The notes beneath the pieces were generated by a model. The model made no database searches, had not been told where the DNA came from, and saw only the letters and a program-made list of their open reading frames with translations. A stretch of DNA of 64,000 nt, taken from positions 1,054,001 to 1,118,000 of the forward strand of contig OZ004588.1 of NCBI GenBank assembly GCA_963924555.1. The letters are read 5' to 3'. The position numbers and the translations under genes were made by a program. Positions within the stretch are counted from its first letter, which is position 1. Every line of letters starts with the position of its first letter. The DNA is from Crambe crambe. Taxonomy: Eukaryota > Porifera > Demospongiae > Poecilosclerida > Crambeidae. This document shows positions 55,806 through 64,000 of the stretch, piece after piece.

Positions 55806-56165
55806 GTAAAATAAAAACAGGAAAGGTCTGTAATAAAATAGAGTGCTCAGCTGCATGCCAGTCTGGGAATGAGACTAGGGATACAGGAGGTCACTGAATG
55901 TGGACACTTGCACAAGATTATTATTTCTATTAGACTCATGATTATAGATTCCAAAATGTCCACATTATAAGGGGATGGGTTCAGCATCCTAATTTATATG
56001 CTGTGGTATTAGCAAGAGTTTACTACCCCACCAGTAGAGTCATTGTGTTCGGTTCCCATACAATCTGCTGGAAGCCACCATGGGTGCATGGCTATGTAAG
56101 CTCTCCGCATCCTGTTACATATAGCTAACTTATTGCCCTTCTGGCCATTTTGGTAGGAATTCAAT
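55806..56165 (-). pseudogene. Relic of a phosphatase exon and its flank (P5)
   Basis: Paralogue of 42300-42740. Begins AACAGGAAAGGTCTGTAATA and ends with a degraded YIATQGP-exon piece (CATGGGTGCATGGCTATGTA, then CGCATCCTGT). Non-coding. Confidence 0.55.
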
Positions 56166-56210
56166 TTGATACTGTTAGTTGAGTTCACTTAACATGATCA
56201 TCTAGCCTTG

Positions 56211-56935
56211 TCGTTCAAAATACTTGAATCCTACCATTATATTATAATCACAAAGAAACACAAATCCATCCTTATCCTCTTGCATTTAGATTAATGCCCT
56301 GCTCTCCAAAAGAGGTTACATGCCCCCTCAGTAGTGAATACCAATACATTGTGGTTGTTGCGATACATACTGACCAGTTACAAATAGACCATATGGACCA
56401 CTTAATTGTTTAACTCCACAGTCTATTAAATGTAGGAAGTCACTACCATTACTGATGACATAGACACAGGAGTTACCATAGTCACTGACATAGAGGTTGC
56501 CATTTTGATCGGAAGATATATATCACGAATACTTTTTTTGAGAGCCAATCTGCCTCACATACTCCAATCTGTGATGTACACAAGAATGCACTTGTTCTTA
56601 TAATTGCATACCATAACTTCATCTCCAATTATAGCTGCATCCAATGAGGAAGACACTTCTTTGGAGTAGTTTCAATCTCTCTCTGTGACCTAATAGCTAG
56701 AGTCAGTGCTATAATATATCAACCAGTTGGAATAGTTAGACCGTAGACAGCTGGATCATCTTATCCCCTCCTTGCTGGATATGTCATCCTGTGACAATCA
56801 TCTCTCCCTTAGAATTAAGAAAGCTGTTGTCCACACCCCCCTGAGGGAGGGTGGTGTCTCTATGACACTTGGGGCAAGAGAATGGTTTGTCGAGGCCAGT
56901 TCTCAGGGGAATTGATATATTGAGTTCATTTAACA
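56211..56935 (-). pseudogene. TRIM-NHL relic, paralogue of 42757-43440
   Basis: The NHL end (56211 to about 56815) plus a detached RING piece (about 56820-56910) in the same truncated arrangement as at 42757-43440. It supports one duplication covering roughly 42300-45751 and 55800-59164. Confidence 0.7.
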
Positions 56936-56977
56936 AAAATCATTAATGATTTTATTATTAAAATACATCACAATCCA

Positions 56978-59164
56978 TTAAAATATTTGAATTCTACTAT
57001 TTGTATTATCACAAATAAACACAAAGCCATCCTTATCTATACATACTCCATTAGGGTTTAAAAAATCACCTTGTCCAAATGAGGTTACATACGCCCCCTC
57101 AGTGTTGAATACTGATACATCGTGGTTATGATCGTCACTCACGTACACATACTGACCATCCACACACACACCATATGGATATTTCAACTTGTTCACTCCA
57201 TTCTCATCACAGCCAAATGTACGCAAGAATTCACCACCATTACTGAGGACGTGGACACAAGAGCTATCACGATCACTGACATAAAGATTGCCATGTTGGT
57301 CAGAAGATATATCACGAATATATTTGAATCCGCCTGGTTTTCCTTGAGAGTTAATCTGTCTTACGTACTCCAGATCTGTGGTGTACACATGAATACATTT
57401 CCTTCCATTATCACACACCATGAGTTCATCTCCAACTATAGTTGCACCCCTGAATTGAGATGGTGCCGAGCTGTTCGTCTGTAGTTTGGCATCTTCACTG
57501 AGTTTCACAACCCTAAGTAATTTTCTCTCTGTAATGTATATGGAGTCAGAGCTATCAATGGCCACACCAGTTGGAATAGTTAAACCATAATCAGATGGAT
57601 CAATATTTCTTGATCTCATCCCCTTCTTGTCGAATATGTCGATTTTACTTGATCCTGTGACAACCATCTCTCCCCTAGAATTAACTGCTATGAACCAAGG
57701 TTTCATGTCACCAGTTTCAATCACCTTGACAGGCTTGCTGAGCTGAGTGGGAGGGATGGAGACGAACACAGGGAAGGGATTACCAACTATTTCTTGCCCG
57801 TTCACAGTGACAATGATTTCATGTCGTCCACGAACAGTGGGTGTGTACTGGATGCAATATTTGTTACCTTGGTTTCGATCAACATCACATTTATTAACAG
57901 ATTCGTTTACCAGAGACTTCAGGTGGCACACCACGTCACACTTTCGTTTCATGTCTCTTCCGTTGGCCAATTTAGTTTCCAGATAAAATTTAGACATTTT
58001 ATTGATCTCGGCAGTCTTCACTCCTTCACCAGATGCAATACACTTTGCAGGATCAATTGAAAGTAGTTTAAATTTGGTCTGACAGAAATTTTTAAAATCT
58101 TCAGCACAGCTCATCACTATCCCTAATTCCTCTTCTACTGGATCCAGTCTCCTCCCTCCCTCTTTAATCTCTCTGTCTATTCGATTCTCCAGTCCGGTAT
58201 GCATACTCATGATCTCGTCTTTAGATGAATGCTCTATAGACTGTTCAGTGTATTCTATCACACTCTGGACCACTGCAAGATCAGTGGACAGGCTCTTTTT
58301 CTGGACAGAGAGACGCTCCAACTTCTGAGTCACTTCCGTGGCAACTTCTTTCAGAAGTTCTTGTTTGCGACTTTCAATGATCCTTTGGAGTTCTTTGGAT
58401 GACTCCTCAATGTCATTGACCACAGAGTCCCCCTGAGCCTCTATCTCACATTTGTTGGTTTGTATCTCCTCCACTGCACATGAGAGATTAGCATGCACCT
58501 CCTTCAGGTGCTCCAATTGCTGAATCAGCTTCTTCTTCACTTGTGGAGCAGCTTTCTTGATGAATTCATACTTGTGCCCTGAGTGATCAATGATGGTGCA
58601 ATCACGACAGATGAGAGAGCTGCAGTTGAAGCAGTACATGTTCATTGACTGATCATGTTCTTTGCATGTCTGAAGGGGAGACTCCTGTGTAATGATCTCT
58701 TTAACTCCTCCTTCTTTAAGCTCATCAAGGGTAGCAATTTTATGCCCAGAAAATGACTTTTTCATCCTCTGATGTGCCTTGATACACTCTGAACAGATGA
58801 ATTGGGCACACTGTCGACAAAAGGCTTCGGTCTTGTCCCCAGAACATAACTCACACCAGGCATCCACCTTACCGTGAGCTCGCTCCATCTTGGAATGCAA
58901 CTCTTTCATGCGATTGATAAAGAAAGCTGTTTGGAGGTTGTCCACACACCCCTGAGGGAGGGTGGTGTCTCTATGACACTTGGGGCAAGAGAATGGTTTG
59001 TCGAGGCCAGTCCTCAGGGCAAGCCTGTAGATGCACTGCTTGCAGTAGTAATGGAGACAAGGAAGGACCTTGGGGTCAGTGTAGTGATCTTGACACACGG
59101 GACAAGTGATCTCCTTCTCTAGATCTTCCATGCTTTTCTCAACTACGTCCACACGTTCAGCCAT
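56978..59164 (-). CDS. TRIM-NHL protein, intact (paralogue of the frameshifted 43528-45751)
   Basis: 728 aa from MAERVDVVEKSMEDLEKEIT at 59164. All domains are present: RING, B-box 1 (opening DAWCELC, Trp for the usual Arg), B-box 2, coiled coil, filamin repeat (GNPFPVFVSIPP, with Asn where the paralogues have Ser), and NHL repeats with APSQFRGATIVGDELMVCDN, DISSDQHGNLYVSDRDSSC and GVCIDKDGFVFICDN. The NHL part is close to that of 43528-45751, while the middle (CAEDFKNFCQTKFKLLSIDP) is closer to 39957-42179, which suggests gene conversion or a mosaic. No intron. Confidence 0.88.
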   Translation of the reverse strand: MAERVDVVEKSMEDLEKEITCPVCQDHYTDPKVLPCLHYYCKQCIYRLALRTGLDKPFSCPKCHRDTTLPQGCVDNLQTAFFINRMKELHSKMERAHGKVDAWCELCSGDKTEAFCRQCAQFICSECIKAHQRMKKSFSGHKIATLDELKEGGVKEIITQESPLQTCKEHDQSMNMYCFNCSSLICRDCTIIDHSGHKYEFIKKAAPQVKKKLIQQLEHLKEVHANLSCAVEEIQTNKCEIEAQGDSVVNDIEESSKELQRIIESRKQELLKEVATEVTQKLERLSVQKKSLSTDLAVVQSVIEYTEQSIEHSSKDEIMSMHTGLENRIDREIKEGGRRLDPVEEELGIVMSCAEDFKNFCQTKFKLLSIDPAKCIASGEGVKTAEINKMSKFYLETKLANGRDMKRKCDVVCHLKSLVNESVNKCDVDRNQGNKYCIQYTPTVRGRHEIIVTVNGQEIVGNPFPVFVSIPPTQLSKPVKVIETGDMKPWFIAVNSRGEMVVTGSSKIDIFDKKGMRSRNIDPSDYGLTIPTGVAIDSSDSIYITERKLLRVVKLSEDAKLQTNSSAPSQFRGATIVGDELMVCDNGRKCIHVYTTDLEYVRQINSQGKPGGFKYIRDISSDQHGNLYVSDRDSSCVHVLSNGGEFLRTFGCDENGVNKLKYPYGVCVDGQYVYVSDDHNHDVSVFNTEGAYVTSFGQGDFLNPNGVCIDKDGFVFICDNTNSRIQIF

Positions 59165-59500
59165 AATGCTAGTTCTTTTTTTTTCTGGTCAGATATTTGT
59201 TCGATAAATGACACACCCGGCCAGCAGTCTCGCGGGCCAGACCCTTTACCAACCGCGATCCAAAGCGCATACCAGAGTGAGTGCAGTGGTTTTAATTATA
59301 CTGGCGATTAATAAATAATTTAAAGCAGTTGCTGATTTAAAAATCTATGCATTAAAAAAATCATGATCCCTAAGAATTATTAATAATGATTCCACTTGTA
59401 CAAAGTAATAGTGATTTGCTGTCTATGATTATTATTCAAAAATAATTAATGAAAAGTGGTTTTCAAATTTTGTGTCGGGTTAGAGCAGCTATTTTGTGGA
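59165..59500. other. Intergenic; half copy of the TAGTCTCGCG repeat near 59226
   Basis: CAGTCTCGCGGGCC at about 59226 resembles one end of the element at 50866-50915 without a partner end. Otherwise AT-rich, no gene. Confidence 0.4.
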
Positions 59501-61360
<1,860 letters not shown>

Positions 61361-61435
61361 CTAAAGTAGAATATAGCGCTTTTGAGTCCATTAATTTTGG
61401 TAAGAATAAGTTCGTCATTGGAAATCATTGATTGT

Positions 61436-63640
61436 TCAAAATATTAGAATTCTATTATTAAAATTATCAGAAACAAACACAAAGCCATCCTTATCAACAC
61501 ATAGTCCCACAAAGTTTCCTTCATCACCACCATTTTGTCCAAATGAGGTTACATACGTCCCCTCAGTGGTGAAGACTGAAATGCTGTGGTTGTCCCAATT
61601 AGCCACGTACACATACTGACCATCTACACATACACCATACGGACAATTCAACTTGTTCATTCCGTTCTCATCACAGCCAATTGAACGCAGGAATTCGCCA
61701 CTATTACTGAGGACGTGGATGCAAGAGTCAATACAGTCACTGACATAAAGATTGCCATGTTGATCAGACGATATATCAAGAATACCTTTAAATTGTCCTG
61801 GACTGGTATTGTCTTGAGAACCAATTTGCCTCACGTACTTCAGATCTGTGGTGTATACGTGAATACACTTGTTTTTATGATCACACATCATGACTTCATC
61901 TCCTACGATAACTAGACCCAACGCTTCGTTGGAGCTGCTTATCTTTAGTAGTATGGCATCATTACTGAGTTTAACTATCTTGGGTGAGTCTCTCTCTGCA
62001 ACGTATATAGAGTCAGTGCTATCAATGGCCACACCAGTTGGAATAGTTAAACCAGTATCTGCTGGATCGATATTTCTTGATGCTATCCCTTTCTTGTCGA
62101 ATATGTCGATTTTACTTGACCCTGTGACAATCATCTCTCCCCTAGAATTAACTGCTATGAACCAAGGTTTCTTGTCACCAGTTTCAATCACCTTGACAGG
62201 TTTGCTGAGCTGAGTAGGAGGAATGGAGACAAACACAGGGAAGGGACTGCCAATGATTTCTTGTCCATTCACAGTGACAATGATTTCATGTCGTCCACGA
62301 ACAGTGGGCGTGTACTGGATGCGATATTCATTACCCTGGATTCGATCAACATCATATTTGTTAACAGATTCGTTTACCAGTGACTTCAGGTGGCACACCA
62401 CATCACACTTTCGTTTCGTGTCTCTTCCATTAGTCAATTTAGTTTTCAGAAAAAATTCAGCCATTTTATTGATTTCAGCAGTCATCACTCCTTTACCAGA
62501 AATGATACTCTTTGTAGAATCAACTTGGAACCGAGTTATTCTTGCTTTAGTCTGGCAGAGCTGCTTCAGGTCTTCAGCACAGCTCACCTCCACCCCTATA
62601 TCAACTTCTTCCACTGGATCCAGACTCTTCCCCTTGCAATGCTCTTCAATCTCTCTGTCTATTCGACTCTCAAGCTCAGCATGCATGCACATGATCTCGT
62701 CTTCAGCTGAATGCTCTACAGACTGTTCAGTGTATTCTATCACACTCTGGACCACTGCACAATCAGTGGACAGGCTCTCTTCTTGCACAGAGAGATGCTC
62801 CAACTTCTTTGTCACTTTCGTTGTGGCTTTCTTCAAAAGTTCTTGTTTGTGACTTTCAATGATCCTTTGAAGTTCTTTAAATGATTCCTCGATGTCATTA
62901 GTCACAGAGTTCCTCTGGGCCTCTATCTGATATTTGGTGGTTTGTATCGCCTCCACTGCATGCAAGAAATTAGCCTGCGCTTCCTTCAGGGGCTCCAATT
63001 GCTGAATCAGCTTCTTCTTCATCTGTGGAGCAGCTTTCTTGATGAATTCATGATTGTGGCAAAAGTGAGCTTTGATGGTACAATGAGGACAGATGAGAGA
63101 GCTGCAGTCAAAGCAGTACATGTTCATTGGCTGATCATGTTCTTTGCATGTCTGAAGGGGAGACTCCTGTGTAACGATCTCTTTAACTCCTCCCTCTTTA
63201 AGCTCATCAAAAGTAACTACCTTATGCCCAGGAAATGTCTTTTTCATCCTCTGATGTGCCTCGACACATTTCTCACAGATGAATTGGGCACACTGTCGAC
63301 AAAAGGCTTCGGCCTTGTCCTCAGAACATAACTCACACCTGGCATCCACCTTACCGTGAGCTATCTCCATCTTGGAGTGCAACTCTTTCATGCGATTGAT
63401 GAAGAAAGCTGTTTGGAGGTTGTCCACACCACCTTGAGGAAGGATGGTGTCTCTACGACACTCGGGGCAAGAGAATGGTTTGTCGAGGCCAGTTCTTAGG
63501 GCCAGCCTGTAGATGCACTGTTGGCAATAGTAATGGAGACAAGGCAGGACCTTGGGGTCAGTGTAGTGATCTTGACACACGGGACAAGTGATCTCCTTCT
63601 CTAGATCTAACACACTTTTCTCAACTACATGTTCAGCCAT
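61436..63640 (-). CDS. TRIM-NHL protein, intact
   Basis: 734 aa from MAEHVVEKSVLDLEKEIT at 63640. RING (CPVC ... CLHYYCQQC ... CPEC), B-box 1, B-box 2 with an unusual second half (CPHCTIKAHFCHNHEF), coiled coil, filamin repeat (starting VDSTKSIISGKGV rather than the usual DPAKCIASGEG), and NHL repeats with SPKIVKLSNDAILL and GNLYVSDCIDSCIHVL. The short TRIM at 38738-39748 shares its CAEDLKQLCQTKA junction. The stop lies 75 bases before the first phosphatase exon on the same strand. No intron. Confidence 0.88.
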   Translation of the reverse strand: MAEHVVEKSVLDLEKEITCPVCQDHYTDPKVLPCLHYYCQQCIYRLALRTGLDKPFSCPECRRDTILPQGGVDNLQTAFFINRMKELHSKMEIAHGKVDARCELCSEDKAEAFCRQCAQFICEKCVEAHQRMKKTFPGHKVVTFDELKEGGVKEIVTQESPLQTCKEHDQPMNMYCFDCSSLICPHCTIKAHFCHNHEFIKKAAPQMKKKLIQQLEPLKEAQANFLHAVEAIQTTKYQIEAQRNSVTNDIEESFKELQRIIESHKQELLKKATTKVTKKLEHLSVQEESLSTDCAVVQSVIEYTEQSVEHSAEDEIMCMHAELESRIDREIEEHCKGKSLDPVEEVDIGVEVSCAEDLKQLCQTKARITRFQVDSTKSIISGKGVMTAEINKMAEFFLKTKLTNGRDTKRKCDVVCHLKSLVNESVNKYDVDRIQGNEYRIQYTPTVRGRHEIIVTVNGQEIIGSPFPVFVSIPPTQLSKPVKVIETGDKKPWFIAVNSRGEMIVTGSSKIDIFDKKGIASRNIDPADTGLTIPTGVAIDSTDSIYVAERDSPKIVKLSNDAILLKISSSNEALGLVIVGDEVMMCDHKNKCIHVYTTDLKYVRQIGSQDNTSPGQFKGILDISSDQHGNLYVSDCIDSCIHVLSNSGEFLRSIGCDENGMNKLNCPYGVCVDGQYVYVANWDNHSISVFTTEGTYVTSFGQNGGDEGNFVGLCVDKDGFVFVSDNFNNRILIF

Positions 63641-64000
63641 GATATTAGCTCTTTAGCTAGACTATTTTTTCTCTTTAGATGAAACACACTCAAACGCTAA
63701 GTAGCTTGTAAGAAACACACCCTTTACAATGGGTGTATGTATGGCAGTAAGAACTGATAAGGCAACAAGAATCATAGGCATACCAAAGTGGGTGGCAGTC
63801 TATAGATACCAATATTCACGAGACAGTGCAACACCACTCTGCCCATTTTTCTTTCATGCAGTTGAAACAATGTATTTTGATAGCCACAAGAATATCAAAA
63901 TCCTTTAACGTGGTATTCAAGCACCGCTCTGATCAGTTTCACTGGGGAGAACCCCTTTTTTTTTTCATTAGCTGGTGAACAACTACTCAGAATCTGGACA
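63641..64000. other. 5' flank of the last TRIM gene, nothing else recognised
   Basis: The first 20 bases resemble the 5' flank of other TRIM copies (TTAGCTCTTTAGCTAGACTA). The rest is unrecognised. No phosphatase exon is visible. Confidence 0.4.

Overview
The window looks like nuclear DNA of an early-branching animal, most likely a demosponge of the Amphimedon type. That placement is inference. The support is animal-only families (TRIM-NHL, PDE3, paraoxonase, class A GPCRs, animal-type tyrosine phosphatase), many short GT-AG introns beside intronless genes, AT-rich non-coding DNA full of TAGC/AGCTAGCT words, and GPCRs with DRF and HPLIE in place of DRY and NPxxY. There are no operons, ribosome-binding sites or CRISPR arrays. 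I saw no rRNA or tRNA gene.

1-24 kb: A five-exon secreted EEP-fold hydrolase (138-3275) is followed by a duplicated GPCR region. Two plus-strand type A copies lie here: 4395-5610 is frameshifted and 9354-10511 is intact. Three minus-strand type B copies lie at 6695-7902 (broken), 20150-21369 (broken) and 21976-23229 (intact). A loose type B 3' fragment sits at about 5905-6305. The middle (10.5-18.7 kb) is repeat-rich: two MITE-like elements, a foldback element with 110-bp arms, palindromic GAGTCA blocks, a 62-bp satellite, Ulp1/PHD relics, a gypsy integrase relic, a 1-kb pogo-like element and a 316-bp MITE. A broken PIN-like/Cys-rich gene (18758-20145) abuts the second type B copy.

23.7-38.3 kb: This is the conventional part. 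A 16-exon PDE3-type cyclic nucleotide phosphodiesterase can be read in frame across every junction (minus, 35250-23747, about 1096 aa). A small basic protein (minus, 35887-35555) shares a 90-bp head-to-head promoter with a six-exon paraoxonase (plus, 35978-38276, about 362 aa).

38.7-64 kb: An array of intronless TRIM-NHL genes (RING, two B-boxes, coiled coil, filamin repeat, NHL propeller). Four are full length: 39957-42179, 50984-53185, 56978-59164 and 61436-63640. One lacks the C-terminal half (38738-39748). The rest are broken copies or relics. Mixed in are partial copies of one receptor-type tyrosine phosphatase domain, of which only 59501-61360 has intact frames. The 3' end of a TRIM gene repeatedly lies right beside the same phosphatase exon, so the amplified unit appears to have been TRIM plus phosphatase exons. 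A transposon-associated CW-like gene (48961-49601) and two orphan coding-like fragments also lie here.

The PDE3 gene and the GPCRs belong to cyclic-nucleotide signalling in principle, but their closeness seems to come from duplication: one GPCR block carries the last PDE3 exon with it. The most notable structures are the TRIM-NHL/phosphatase array and the set of very small inverted-repeat elements with clean target-site duplications.
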